DNA of 64,000 bases from Bradyrhizobium zhanjiangense (GTDB taxonomy: Bacteria; Pseudomonadota; Alphaproteobacteria; Rhizobiales; Xanthobacteraceae). Shown in pieces: positions 18,360 to 29,324 of this stretch. The stretch's first letter is position 1. Every line of letters starts with the position of its first letter. A program made the translations under genes and the position numbers. Below the pieces are notes generated by a model. The model was not told the origin of the DNA, did no database searches, and was given only the letters and a program-made list of their open reading frames with translations. The stretch is taken from positions 2,377,001 to 2,441,000 of the forward strand of contig NZ_CP022221.1 of assembly GCF_004114935.1 (NCBI RefSeq), in the 5' to 3' direction.

Positions 18360-21300
18360 ATGGCGGGGCGCGTGTCTACGGAAAATCAATCAGGCGAAAA
18401 TGAGTCCGTGGAACGTCAACCGGTCAACGTGATCACGGCGATCGATCGACTTGCAGGATCGGATCCGGAGAGGGTTGCGCTGAGGTACGGCGCAGACGAA
18501 CTCACATATGAGGCGCTACGATTAAGATCGGATGCCCTTGCAAGGAACTTACGAGAGCAGGGCGCTCAAGGGGCGGTTGTCGGCTATTGGGGGGAGCGGG
18601 ACCTCGACTGGGCGACGGCGGTCGTCGCAATATTGAAAGCTGGATCAACGTACCTACCGCTCGATCCATCGTTACCGGCTTCCCGTACATCATTCATGAT
18701 CGAGCAGAGCCGCTGCGCTCTGGTGATTGGCCGAGACCAGCCGACTTCGCTGAGCCTATTGCAGGCGAGCAGCAAAGGCGCCACGCAATTCGTAGCGATA
18801 GCGGCGGCGCTGCGCCAGGGCCAGAGTTCGTCTGTGGTGCCATCGCCGAGCGAGGATGGACTCGCCTACATTCTGTTTACGTCTGGTTCGACGGGCCAGC
18901 CTAAGGGCGCAATGATTGAGCGCGGCGCCCTAAACAATCATTTGGCGGCCAAGATCGACGCTCTAAGTCTCACTCGGACGGATTGCGTCGCGCAAACCGC
19001 GTCGCATTGCTTTGATATCTCGCTGTGGCAGCTTCTGGCTGGGCTTTGCGTCGGAGCCTCTAGCGCGATCATTGATGATGCAACATTGAGATCGCCATTG
19101 TCCCTCCTCCAAGCAATTCAAGGAAGCGGCGCTGCGGTTATCCAATTCGTTCCGTCGATGCTGGCAGTGTTTGTTGAGTATCTGCAGTCGCTTACTTCGG
19201 CGGAGCGAGCTCTGGATGGTTTGCGGATTATTTCTACGGTCGGAGAACCGCTAACACCCGGATTGGCACGTGCGTGGCTTGGCTTATATCCCCGCGTCCC
19301 CATTCTCAATCACTACGGGCCGACCGAGTGCGCGGACGGCGTTACGCATCATCTGGTTTCCATGCCCCCTGCGCTGGCTGAGCCTTATGTGCCGATCGGC
19401 AGACCGATTCATAACGTTAAGGTTTACGTCGCCGACGGACTGCGGCTGTGCAACATGGGGGAGGTCGGCGAAATCTGTGTAAGCGGCGTTGGTGTCGCTG
19501 CCGGTTACGCCAATGACGATGTCCGCACCAAGGATGCCTTTGGGCCGAACCCGTTCTCAAACGACCCGTCGTTCCGGCGCCTATACCGGACAGGTGATCT
19601 TGGGCGCGTTCGTTCCGACGGGCTTCTGGAATGTCTCGGTCGACGGGATCGTCAGGTCAAAATTCGCGGGCACAGAATCGAGCTGGGAGAAATCGAAGCT
19701 CGTTTGTCCGCTCATCCCTTGGTTCATGGCGCCGTCGCAGTCGCCTCTGTCTGTGCAGGTGTAAAGCTTACGGCGCGAGATATAGCTGGGTCGGACGCGC
19801 AAGCCGAATCGCGGCGACTGATTGCGTATGTGTCGGCTCCAGCTGAACTGGCGGAAAGCGAGCTCCAGAACTTTCTTGCGGAGGCGCTTCCCAGCTACAT
19901 GCTCCCAGAAAGAATCATCCACGTCAGCGGTATTCCACTGACCAGGAACGGAAAGGTCGATTTTGGAGCGTTGCCCGACCCGGGCAGTGTTCGTCCTCCG
20001 TTGGCAACGCCATTCGAGGAGCCACAAACAGACCTCGAAGCCCGACTGCGTAAAATCTGGTCCGGCATTTTGCGCATTGAGAAGATTGGTGTGAATGACC
20101 AGTTCATAAGCCTCGGCGGAGACTCGCTGCGGGCAATGCTCATATTGGGACAGTTGCAGACTCTGCTCGGGGTGAAAGCGGATTTCAGGATGGTCCTGAA
20201 TGGGACGATTCGGTCTCTTGCCGCTTCGATCGCGGCTCCAGCCGATTCCAAGCCCTGCACAGCCCTGACGTACGGAAGGCCCAGCCGATCGCCTCTGACG
20301 CGAGTTCAGGAGCACCTATGGTTTCTCTCTCAGCTCGATCCATCTGCCAGGAACTACATCATTCAAGGCGGCCTGCGGATTAAGGGAAACATCGATTTAG
20401 CTCGGTTCAATCGCGCCTGGACCGAGGTCATTCATTCCCACCAGGCACTTTCGGCGCGCTTTATCGACGAAGACGGTCCGGTTCAATGCTTTGATGCCCC
20501 GCCATGCACCAATCTTGAATTGATCGATGCATCTCATCTCACCTCCTCCGAGGCTGAGGAGCTCATCGCACAGTTTCGGCGAACGGAGCTGAAAGACAAT
20601 TTCGATCTCGGACAGGGCCACTTGTTTCGCGCGCGCATGGTCCGGCTTGGTCCTGACAATCATCTCATATTGATCACCGCTCACGAAATCATCCTCGATG
20701 CTTGGTCGATTTCTGTGCTCCTCAGAGATCTTCAGCAAAGATACGTAGATGCCGTGGCGTTTTGCCCAGAGAACCGTGCGTCACTCTCGGGCTATGCGGC
20801 GTGGGAAACACAACACGTTCCGCCAGAGGCGCTGGAGAGCCAACGTCACTATTGGCGTCGTCAGATTGGTGATGATCCACCGGTGCTTTCGCTTGGAAGA
20901 GCGCGCCCGCAAACAAATTCATACCGCGGCGGCTCGCATCCAGTGCTGCTTGGCAGCAATCTATCCAGTCGGGTAAGAGAATTCGCGCGCCGGAATGGCT
21001 GCACCACGTCGACAACACTGCTGGCGTGCTTCCAGCTGCTGCTACGAATGTATAGCGGTCAGGACGATATTGTCGTCGGCATGCCACACGCTGTACGGGA
21101 TCAACCTGGCAGCGCCGACATCATTGGCTTTTTCCTGAATATGCTGCCGATCCGTGCCGCGATCGATGCCGGTCAGTCCTTTGCTGTTCATGCCACGCGC
21201 ATCCAGGGCCTGGTCAGCGATGCCATCGCAAATTCGGCCTATCCATTCGGATGGATGGTCAGGGATACAAGGTTATGTCGCGAACCGGGTCGATCTCCGA

Positions 21301-24300
21301 TCTTCCAGGTCATGTTCAACATGTACTCCGAGGCCGCCGAACCCGTTGGTCGGGACGAGTTGGCTCTGACATTCCGCGAGTACGACACAGGCTATGTCAA
21401 ATTCGACCTAACATTGTACGCACAAGATCACGGCGATGAAATTGCGCTCCAGCTGGCGTATGCGGAAGACATATTTTCGAGTGATCTAGTTGTTCGCATG
21501 GCCAACAATCTGCGCTGTCTGATTGAGGCCTGCGTTGACAAACCGCTTGCGCCCATTGAGGAGCTGAGCTGCCTCAGCGCGTCAGACGTCACTCTACTGA
21601 ACTCGCTGGAGGGGGCCAGGCAGCCATATGAGTCAGAATGTCCGCTTGTTGAAGCCTTCGAGCAGATCAGTGTCTGCAATCACAGCAAGGTAGCATATTT
21701 TGGCGAGTTCGGGGAAGTCACATTCGGCCAGCTGCGTGAGCGCGTAGCAGCTATCAGGTCCTTCCTGCGGGATTTGGACCTGGGCGCTGGCGATATGGTC
21801 GCCATGCTGGTCGACCGGTCGCCTGACGTTGCCGCTGTTATGCTGGCGGCGCGAGCTTTGCACTCTATTGTCGTGCCGATACCGCCGGATTATCCGCCTG
21901 ATCGGATCCAACACATCCTGCGAGATAGTCAGGCAAAGGTGTTGGTTCACGCAAATACCACGGTGACTGGCTTTGACATACCTTCGATTTGTCTATTGAC
22001 GTTAGACAGGTGCAGGGCGCTGACGGATAATTTCGAATCCAGCGACTCACCCTCAGATCACCAAATTGCGAACCTTATATACACGTCGTCCTCAACAGGG
22101 CGGGCGAAGGGGGTTCTTATTCCGGAATCGGCCATTCTCAATCGGCTGAACTGGATGTGGCGACGCTTTCCTTTCGATAGTACCGACGTGATGGTTGTCC
22201 AGAAGTCCGCTTCCCTTGTTGCGTCCGCTTGGGAGTATTTTGGTGGGCTTCTGAGAGGTGTGCCCACGCTGATCCTCACCCAAGGGCAGGTGCTAGATCC
22301 GGATCTGTTGTTGTGCAGTTTGGCAAAACGTCGTGTGACACGCTTTTTTGCCTCTCCGCCAGTCCTGTCCGGTCTCATTGGGTCCCAGGAACGGCAACCG
22401 CAAAGGACCGCCTTGAGATTGGTCACAAGCAGCGCCGAACCGATGCCTTCCTCGCTGCCCGCTCGCTGGCGCGGGTCTTTTCCGGGCGTGCCGTTGTGGA
22501 ACTTCTATGGTGCGACGGAATGTGCGTCCAATGCAGCCGTGCACGAAACGTCGGATGCTGATGACAACTCGGCGCTTGTGCCGGTGGGGCGGCCAATCGA
22601 CAACGTCAAACTCTACGTGCTCGATCCACGATTGAAGAGAGTGCCTGTTGGAGCCCCCGGCGAACTGTGCATCGCGGGCCGCTGTCTCAGCGCTGGGTAC
22701 TGGCGGGATCAAGATCGGACTGACCGCTGTTTCGTGCCGAATCCGTATGATAGCGGACAATATAACGTGCTTTATCGAAGTGGGGACATCGCACGCATCT
22801 CGACCAGCGGCCTTCTCCAGATTTGCGGCCGATCGGACAACCAGATCAAGGTGAGGGGCTTTCGCATCGAGCCGGAGGAGGTCGAAGTTGCCCTTGAGTC
22901 TCATCCGGCGATCGCAAAGGCCGCGGTCTTCGCAGAAGGCATCGATGACGATCGCCGCTTGACGGCGAGCGTGGTGCCCGCTCGCAAGAATCTAAGCTCT
23001 GGAGAGATTCTCGCCCACCTGCGGAACAGATTGCCATCTCCCATGGTTCCCACAGCCTTCAGGTTGGTTGACAGTGTCCCCCTGACGACAAGCGGAAAGA
23101 TAGACCGTGCTCGCCTATCCTCCGTTCCTTACCGCGAGATAGAAACTAATCCATCTGCTGAGCCCCGCACCAGGAACGAGCGAGTTCTTGCTCGGATCTG
23201 GGAGGATCTATTAGGCGCCAAGGGGGTAGGAATCGACAGCAGTTTCTTTGATATCGGCGGCGATTCTCTTCTGAGCGTACGTTGCGTCACGCTGGCGCGC
23301 AAAGCCGGGCTGAATCTCAGCGTCAACCAGCTTTATCGAACACCGACCATCAGGGAGTTGGCGGCCGGGGAAGCGGAGGCGGCACCCCACAACGTGGCTT
23401 CCGCGGATGGCTTACTGCCTGTGCCCCCCGTAATATCGTTTTGGAATTCTCTTGTCGGCTTTGACGAGCATTTTAACATCGGCGATCTGTTCTTCTTGCG
23501 CGGCGGCATCCTGAACATCAAGATCCTGGACCGCGCTCTCGCCCATGTCATCGAGAGGCACGAAGGCCTCAGGCTCCGCGTTGCCAGAACCCAAGATGGA
23601 CTACGGCTGGGGATTGGGCCTTGTCCGGCCGAGCGCATCGTGGAGGAGATCGATCTCGTCCGGATGACCGGCCCAGACCAGCGCAGGACAATCGAGAGCG
23701 TCTCGGCAAGACGTCAACACATGTTTCGGTTTGACGGCCACACGCCTCTTATTCACGTCGCGGCCTTCCGTACTTCGGAAAGCGGCGATTACTATTTGCT
23801 GGTGTTGATGCATCATTTCGTAGCGGATGGGATGGGCTATCGGCTATTTCTGGAAGCATTGGAGGGCGCATACCACGCTCTTGCCGCAGGCCACGATGTG
23901 AATGGTCCCGAGACCGTACAAAGGCTCTCTCCCTGGTTGAAGCGCCTCGAGCACTACGCGAACAGCGAAGCACCAGACGAACTCAAGCACTGGGAGGACA
24001 TCGACTACGACCAATTCAACTTGCGTGTCAGCGACGCGTCATCGCGCGGCACGAGTGTTGCCGAAGGAAGCGCGAGAGAGTTTCACGATGCAAGTGTCGG
24101 AGGTCGTCGGGACGTTGCGAACGGCAGTTCGCTTTGTGTAAATCAGGCCAAGTACCATCTTGAGATCGACGGGGAAGCGACAGCGGGTCTCCTCAGTATT
24201 GGAGCCAGATCAGCGCATTGTCAGGACTTTGATGTGTTTCTTGCTGCCCTGTCCGGTGCGTTTGGCGCCCTGTTCGGAAACTATTCGCTCTGGATTGATA

Positions 24301-24830
24301 GCCTGACCTCGACACGAGGCCGGCTGTTTGACGATTTCGATTCATCTCAGATCATTGGTCTTCTCAGCGAGCTCGTTCCGCTTTCATTGAATGTCACAGG
24401 AACGGAGTCGCGTTCCGACCGTGCTCGTTTGATATACCGGCAGCGCAATGCGCTGCCGCGCGGGGGAATAGGCTTTCGGGCCCTGAAATTCCTAAACCGG
24501 GATCCAGCCGTGCGGTGTCGGCTTGATCGCCTGCCACTCCCCAGAATTGGGGTGAATTATCGCGCCCGTTTGCAGCGCCATTTCCCACGCCGTTTTCTAG
24601 ACACAGACCCTTATCCACTCTGGATCGGCGAACACATGCATCAAGCGGCGGCGATCCACGTCTTCTGGTTCGATGTCGGATATCAATCGGGCGATCTACA
24701 GATTGACATCACGTATGATCCGAGCATGGTCGATTATGAGGTGACCCGCCATCTTTGCACGGTCTTGCAACAGGAGCTGTTGCAGACGATCAATGAAATT
24801 CGGAAGATCTCGGGACACATTCATCCATGA
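18360..24830 (+). CDS. Dimodular non-ribosomal peptide synthetase (A-T-C-A-T-C)
   Basis: 2156 residues. Domain order with approximate residues: adenylation A1 22-535 (FTSGSTGQPKG near 173; FDISLWQ at 218; NHYGPTE at 317); carrier T1 (GGDS, Ser589); condensation C1 about 644-1080; A2 about 1115-1600 (TSSSTGRAKG at 1242); T2 (GGDS, Ser1636); terminal condensation C2 about 1680-2150 with intact HHFVADG at 1818. Oddities: C1 has HEIILDA at 775, so the catalytic second His is Glu776. A2 has LVASAWE at 1286 where FDxxxWE is expected, so the Asp that holds the alpha-amino group is Val1287, suggesting a non-alpha-amino substrate or an inactive domain. There is no thioesterase, so release may be by C2. 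The gene starts with an A domain, so the product is likely a short dipeptide-like molecule. The stop overlaps the MATE exporter start. Confidence 0.9.
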   Translation: MAGRVSTENQSGENESVERQPVNVITAIDRLAGSDPERVALRYGADELTYEALRLRSDALARNLREQGAQGAVVGYWGERDLDWATAVVAILKAGSTYLPLDPSLPASRTSFMIEQSRCALVIGRDQPTSLSLLQASSKGATQFVAIAAALRQGQSSSVVPSPSEDGLAYILFTSGSTGQPKGAMIERGALNNHLAAKIDALSLTRTDCVAQTASHCFDISLWQLLAGLCVGASSAIIDDATLRSPLSLLQAIQGSGAAVIQFVPSMLAVFVEYLQSLTSAERALDGLRIISTVGEPLTPGLARAWLGLYPRVPILNHYGPTECADGVTHHLVSMPPALAEPYVPIGRPIHNVKVYVADGLRLCNMGEVGEICVSGVGVAAGYANDDVRTKDAFGPNPFSNDPSFRRLYRTGDLGRVRSDGLLECLGRRDRQVKIRGHRIELGEIEARLSAHPLVHGAVAVASVCAGVKLTARDIAGSDAQAESRRLIAYVSAPAELAESELQNFLAEALPSYMLPERIIHVSGIPLTRNGKVDFGALPDPGSVRPPLATPFEEPQTDLEARLRKIWSGILRIEKIGVNDQFISLGGDSLRAMLILGQLQTLLGVKADFRMVLNGTIRSLAASIAAPADSKPCTALTYGRPSRSPLTRVQEHLWFLSQLDPSARNYIIQGGLRIKGNIDLARFNRAWTEVIHSHQALSARFIDEDGPVQCFDAPPCTNLELIDASHLTSSEAEELIAQFRRTELKDNFDLGQGHLFRARMVRLGPDNHLILITAHEIILDAWSISVLLRDLQQRYVDAVAFCPENRASLSGYAAWETQHVPPEALESQRHYWRRQIGDDPPVLSLGRARPQTNSYRGGSHPVLLGSNLSSRVREFARRNGCTTSTTLLACFQLLLRMYSGQDDIVVGMPHAVRDQPGSADIIGFFLNMLPIRAAIDAGQSFAVHATRIQGLVSDAIANSAYPFGWMVRDTRLCREPGRSPIFQVMFNMYSEAAEPVGRDELALTFREYDTGYVKFDLTLYAQDHGDEIALQLAYAEDIFSSDLVVRMANNLRCLIEACVDKPLAPIEELSCLSASDVTLLNSLEGARQPYESECPLVEAFEQISVCNHSKVAYFGEFGEVTFGQLRERVAAIRSFLRDLDLGAGDMVAMLVDRSPDVAAVMLAARALHSIVVPIPPDYPPDRIQHILRDSQAKVLVHANTTVTGFDIPSICLLTLDRCRALTDNFESSDSPSDHQIANLIYTSSSTGRAKGVLIPESAILNRLNWMWRRFPFDSTDVMVVQKSASLVASAWEYFGGLLRGVPTLILTQGQVLDPDLLLCSLAKRRVTRFFASPPVLSGLIGSQERQPQRTALRLVTSSAEPMPSSLPARWRGSFPGVPLWNFYGATECASNAAVHETSDADDNSALVPVGRPIDNVKLYVLDPRLKRVPVGAPGELCIAGRCLSAGYWRDQDRTDRCFVPNPYDSGQYNVLYRSGDIARISTSGLLQICGRSDNQIKVRGFRIEPEEVEVALESHPAIAKAAVFAEGIDDDRRLTASVVPARKNLSSGEILAHLRNRLPSPMVPTAFRLVDSVPLTTSGKIDRARLSSVPYREIETNPSAEPRTRNERVLARIWEDLLGAKGVGIDSSFFDIGGDSLLSVRCVTLARKAGLNLSVNQLYRTPTIRELAAGEAEAAPHNVASADGLLPVPPVISFWNSLVGFDEHFNIGDLFFLRGGILNIKILDRALAHVIERHEGLRLRVARTQDGLRLGIGPCPAERIVEEIDLVRMTGPDQRRTIESVSARRQHMFRFDGHTPLIHVAAFRTSESGDYYLLVLMHHFVADGMGYRLFLEALEGAYHALAAGHDVNGPETVQRLSPWLKRLEHYANSEAPDELKHWEDIDYDQFNLRVSDASSRGTSVAEGSAREFHDASVGGRRDVANGSSLCVNQAKYHLEIDGEATAGLLSIGARSAHCQDFDVFLAALSGAFGALFGNYSLWIDSLTSTRGRLFDDFDSSQIIGLLSELVPLSLNVTGTESRSDRARLIYRQRNALPRGGIGFRALKFLNRDPAVRCRLDRLPLPRIGVNYRARLQRHFPRRFLDTDPYPLWIGEHMHQAAAIHVFWFDVGYQSGDLQIDITYDPSMVDYEVTRHLCTVLQQELLQTINEIRKISGHIHP

Positions 24831-26224
24831 ATGAGCCCGATGCGGAATTCGCCGCCGAGGCCGATCACGATGTGATGCCGAACAAGAACCCGCGCATCGA
24901 TCTATCAGACCCCAGTCTGTTCAGACTTATCCTGCGGCTCGCCATTCCGTCGGTTGTTGGCCTGTCGATCAATGCGTTGCAGCAGGTTGTCAACGCGATC
25001 TTTGTTGGCACACTCGGCGCGCAGGCAATCGCAGCTGTCAGCATGACCTTGCCGATCGTGGTCATGCTCGCGGCGGCCGGACAGGGGATAGGTGTTGGAG
25101 CAGCGTCGTTCATATCTCGTCATCTTGGTGCTGGTGAGTACCTGGAGGCGAGTCGAGGCGCCAGTACCGCTCTCGCGCTCGCCGCGCCAGTCGGCATCAC
25201 GGTCGCAGTCGCTCTGTTTCTAAACATGCGAGAGATCTTCCTAGCGCTCGGGGCAACTCCAACCATCATGCCCCTGGCGCTCGACTACGCGACGACACTT
25301 TTGTTCGGATGCACCCTGATGCTTCTGAATATCGTCAACGGCTTCATCGTCCGAGCCGAAGGCAACACACGATTCAGCATGTGGACGATGATGACCGCCT
25401 TCATACTGAACGCTGGCCTTGATCCGGTGCTCATATCCGTGCTGAACCTCGGTGTGCGAGGCGCCGCTCTCGCAACGCTTGTGTCTCAAACTGCGGCCAT
25501 TAGCCTCTATATCGCGTATTTTACCAAGCGACGCGGAATGGTTCTCGTCAGGATGTCTCACATCTCGTTGCGAGCAGATCGCATCAGACAGATCGCGCTC
25601 GTGGGGGCGCCAGCGACCATGACCAGCATCTTATCTGCTATTGCCGTTATGCTCTTGTACGGAGCAGCTGCGCCCTTCGGCGAAGAGTCCATCGCGGCCG
25701 TGGGAATAGCCGTGCGAATCTTAACAATTGGCGCACTGCTTATCAGCGGTTTCTGTATGGGTTCTCAAGCTATCCTGGGTTTTGGCTGGGGCGCACGCGA
25801 TTTTTCTCGTGTACTGAGGGCTGCAAAAGTCTTGCTCTCTATGACTGTCGCTCTTTCGGTGACATATTCCGCCGGCGTTGTGATTTTTGCCCGACCTTTG
25901 GTCAGGCTGTTCAGTGATAGCGATAACGTCAGGGAAATTGCCGTTTCTGCCTGCACTGTCTTCCATCTGTTTTTTGGACTGTATGGTATTGAGAGTGTCG
26001 TCACGGCGATGCTTCAATCGCTTGGCAGAGCGCGTCTCAGCGTGGTTGTGTGTTTCGCGAGGCATTATCTCTTCATTCCGGCTGCACTGTTGTTCCCTGC
26101 CATATCGGGCTTTAGCGGAGTGTTGGCCAGTCAAGCCATTGCTGAGCTGGGCGCCGGAATGATCGCGCTGTTTGTCATGTTCCGCCAGTTCGCTGAGCTC
26201 AGACAAGGGGACCGGTACATTTAG
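24827..26224 (+). CDS. MATE-family efflux transporter
   Basis: 465 residues with about twelve hydrophobic segments in the pattern of MATE (multidrug and toxic compound extrusion) transporters, which export small molecules against a sodium or proton gradient. Typical stretches: LAIPSVVGLSINALQQVVNA, FVGTLGAQAIAAVSMTLPIV, and in the second half FCMGSQAILGFGWGARDF. The ATG overlaps the NRPS stop (ATGA), so the two are translationally coupled. The neighbour strongly suggests it exports the NRPS product. The N-terminal 20 residues are acidic and cytoplasmic. Gene looks intact and full length. Confidence 0.9.
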   Translation: MNEPDAEFAAEADHDVMPNKNPRIDLSDPSLFRLILRLAIPSVVGLSINALQQVVNAIFVGTLGAQAIAAVSMTLPIVVMLAAAGQGIGVGAASFISRHLGAGEYLEASRGASTALALAAPVGITVAVALFLNMREIFLALGATPTIMPLALDYATTLLFGCTLMLLNIVNGFIVRAEGNTRFSMWTMMTAFILNAGLDPVLISVLNLGVRGAALATLVSQTAAISLYIAYFTKRRGMVLVRMSHISLRADRIRQIALVGAPATMTSILSAIAVMLLYGAAAPFGEESIAAVGIAVRILTIGALLISGFCMGSQAILGFGWGARDFSRVLRAAKVLLSMTVALSVTYSAGVVIFARPLVRLFSDSDNVREIAVSACTVFHLFFGLYGIESVVTAMLQSLGRARLSVVVCFARHYLFIPAALLFPAISGFSGVLASQAIAELGAGMIALFVMFRQFAELRQGDRYI

Positions 26225-26854
26225 CCAGGAATCGAAAGTGCTCTTTGATCTGATAAGAGGATCATCGGAGTCGGCATTTAAGCCTGCATGGCCGGCGAGG
26301 GGATGGCTCCAAAATTAGTGTGATGTGCAAGAGCGAGTCGGTATGTATCGGTCTTTATCGCTGCGATCGCGATGAAGCCAAAGCCGAGTGTTGCACGCGC
26401 CGGAAGCGACGCTGATGGACATTTTCAGAGCGGTCAAGGCGGAGGCGTGCTTGTTTAAATGCGATCCAGGTCGCGTTAGCCAAGTAGTCCAGCTCGGCGC
26501 CGCAGGCGTCGCCCTCGTTGCTACTACCTGACTCGCCGATCGCATCGACGGACATCACCACACACTCATTGGAGTGGACCCATCTCAGCGCCGGACTCCC
26601 GACGGGCTTCTGTGCAAGCCACCAGGTATACGCGCCTTGAGACTGCGATGATTGTGCACCTCGGCGCTCAAATGCGCGACTTGTCGCAGCTGTGGCCGGT
26701 CTTGTCGGCTATCCGACGTGGCGATGGAAAAAATCGAATACGCAGTGTTCAGGGGGCACGGATTCTGCTCACTGCGACCGTCGTGGGAGCGACGCCAGAA
26801 CAACGACCGTTCGGGGTACGTTGCGGATGGCTCGCATGTTATCTGTGAGGTGAT
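26225..26854. other. Intergenic region, no gene seen
   Basis: Short frames only. It separates the NRPS-MATE unit from the outer-membrane protein gene. No terminator hairpin with a T-run was found after the MATE stop. Confidence 0.4.
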
Positions 26855-28493
26855 ATGCGAACTGGAGTTCTCGTTTGCGGCGCGGCAGTAGTTTCGCTTG
26901 CAACATGCAGTCTCGCTCACTCAGCGGACCTGACCCCGGCGGCGAGGGTCTCGTCGACATGGAGCTGGACTGGAGGATATGTTGGCTTTCACGGCGGTGG
27001 TGGTTATGGCCGCACGTCCTTCACTGATCCCTACGGGCCGTCAATCTATGGCGACATCGTCAACACCCCAATATTCCTGGCCGGCGGTCAGATCGGCTAC
27101 AATTGGCAAAGCAACGGACGGGTTCTTGGCGCCGAGTTGGATGTAAGCCATGCTGTGGCCGACGGCACAAATAGCTGTCTTGCCTTCTCCGGTAATGTTG
27201 TGATCGCCACCTGCAAGGCAGGTCCGAACGTCTTTGTCACAGGCACCGCTCGGGTCGGTTACACTTTTGGTGCCCAGGGTCGCACGCTCACCTATGTCAA
27301 GGCCGGCGCAGCCTGGCAGAACAATCGCGGGAGCATCGCTAAGAACGACGAATTTCGCGACGACGGGTCTCCTGGATTTCCGCAGCCACTACGCAATTTA
27401 ACTACTGTCGTTTCGGATGGACTGTCGCGATTCGGTGTGGAGCAAGCCTTGACGGCTGACCGCACCTGGCGACGCCCCCGACCCATGCAGTCCCCGCCGC
27501 TCGCCGTCATCCCCGCCAGCGCAAGCGATTTATCGAGCAGTTATCAAGTTGGAAAGATCGGCTTGAATTATCATTTCGGAAGCGGCCCGACTCAGTCGGA
27601 ATGGTCCCATGGATCGCTGTTCCCCGACAGAGGGGTGGCCGGTCATCGTGCATATCCCGATGATTGGTCGATTGAAGGCGGCTCACGGGTCTGGCTCACC
27701 AGGGGACATTCCAATGGGACTACAATCCCCCCCTCCGATGCCTGGCGATAGCGTCATTCCGAGTTCGAGGCTCACCTATCACGGGCTGGACGGCATTTCC
27801 GGCGAGCTTTTCGCACGTCTTGATAGTCCCTGGGGAATATTCATGAAGGGCAATGTTGGCATCGGACGCTTCGAGAAGGGAAAGATGAACGACGAGGATA
27901 CGAGTGTCTACGGCATCGGCTATAGCAACACGTTATCAGACCAGGCGAATGGGCAATTCATGTACTACACGGCCGACGCCGGATATGACTTTCTGCGCGA
28001 TAAGGCTTACAAATTAGGCGCCTTTTTCGGATGGGGCTACTACGGCCAAAAATCGGATTCCATGGGATGCGCGCAGATCGCCTCGCCGGTGGGGCCATGC
28101 GCGGTACCTGTCTCGAAACGGCTCGTCGGCAGTCAAGATCGGAATGCGCCGCGCATCGGCATGAGCGCAGAGGCTATGCTGCTCGAGCGCTGGCGCGTGA
28201 GCGCCGACGTTGCTTACCTGCCGTGGACCGACTTTACTGGTCGCGACAACCATCTCCTACGGCCTGCAACAGCTTTCTACGATCAGCGCGGGCGAAGTGG
28301 TGCGGGCGTTCAGGTGGAAGGAACATTGTCTTACTTTCTCAGCAAAAACTTGAGCATTGGTGTTGGGGCCCGGTATTGGGCGATATGGACCGGCAGTATC
28401 AGCGATGTCTCTTTTAATTACGGCGCACGCACCCCTGCGAAGTACAGCATGGAACGTTCGGGCCCGTTCTTTCAGACCTCCTACAAGTTTTGA
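26855..28493 (+). pseudogene. Outer-membrane beta-barrel protein (Omp25/RopB-like, two-part), frameshifted
   Basis: The N-terminus has a signal peptide (MRTGVLVCGAAVVSLATC, cleaved around AHSA), then WSWTGGYVGFHGGGGYGR and GGQIGYNWQSNGRVLGAELD, the start of the Omp25-type barrel common in Rhizobiales. The first frame ends at 27751. A second frame (from about 27740 to 28493) carries the rest: LTYHGLDGISGELFARLDSP, YTADAGYDFLRDKAYKLGAF, SADVAYLPWTDFTGRDNHLL and the terminal aromatic FQTSYKF expected of a barrel. A stretch near 27400-27540 also reads poorly, so there may be further lesions. Intact homologues are single proteins of about 500-550 residues. Role would be an outer-membrane barrel or porin-like protein. 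Confidence 0.75.
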
Positions 28494-28580
28494 CTGAATC
28501 GGGCAGCAAACCCGGGCAGGCCAAATGTTTTTGTGGGCCGGCCTGTACTGGTCCGGTATCCGCAAGAAAAACACAGGGAC

Positions 28581-28605
28581 GGCAGCGCTATATATGAGCG
28601 CTGCC
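28581..28605 (+). terminator. Hairpin after the outer-membrane protein gene
   Basis: GGCAGCGCT and AGCGCTGCC form a perfect 9-bp stem around a 7-base AT loop, 88 bases after the stop codon. There is no T-run after it, so terminator function is only likely. Confidence 0.4.
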
Positions 28606-28673
28606 GCGGCTCTCGAATTGCAAATGGAGGCTTTCCTCGAACTTGAGATGATTACGACAGCATTCGTAGTCAC

Positions 28674-29300
28674 TTACGTATGCTTGCACCAAGGCGATAG
28701 CCGCAGCGGCATTTCGCGCGACAGCATCCCAGAAAAACTGCGCAGCTCGCTGAACGAGTTGAACGGCACCACGCACCGATGCGCCGGACCCAGCCAACGC
28801 GCCCAATGTTTGCTTTTCACGCTACGGATATTCGTCGTGCCGCCATCCGGCTCCATCCGGAGGAGTTCCTTGAAGTCGACCGACTTACCCTTGGCTTCCA
28901 GCTTCGCAGCGCGTTTTTTGGTTGCCTCCATTTGCGCATGCTGCGAGGACGGCATACCCAGCGCGCGGTCGCGAGCTCGCGACCGTCGGCGCCGGTCCGG
29001 ACGATCGGCGCTTTGTAATCCGGAAAGACTCCGGGCATCGGTACGAGATTGCCGACGAAGCGGTTGATCACCCGGATCAGGGCGCTGATCGCCGCCTCGT
29101 TGAGGTGATGAGGCACATCTCCACGTTTCTCGATCAGCGTGACGTGATCGCTGCGCAAGCTGTAGCAGGGTCGCCGAAGGGCGGCGGCGCATTTGCTGAA
29201 GCGGAGTCGGCTGGCCTGTTCTTGACGAACGTCGTGCGCGGGTGGCGCAGCGCGGCGAGGTCGACGTCGCGCCTGGTCTTGGCGAGCACTCGATCTCAAG
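28674..29300 (-). pseudogene. SRAP (YedK/HMCES-like) peptidase remnant
   Basis: Frames joined on the minus strand give IRVINRFVGNLVPMPGVFPD, YKAPIVRTGADGRELATARW, GMPSSQHAQMEATKKRAAKL, DFKELLRMEPDGGTTNIRSV and HWARWLGPAHRCVVPFNSFS, the SOS-response-associated peptidase family that crosslinks to abasic sites in single-stranded DNA. The N-terminal MCNLYS with the catalytic Cys is not intact, the frame shifts at least once near 29000, and the protein is cut off after about 120 residues, so the C-terminal half with the active-site His is missing. Non-functional. Confidence 0.75.
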
Positions 29301-29324
29301 CCAAGGATAAGAGAGAGCGATCAT

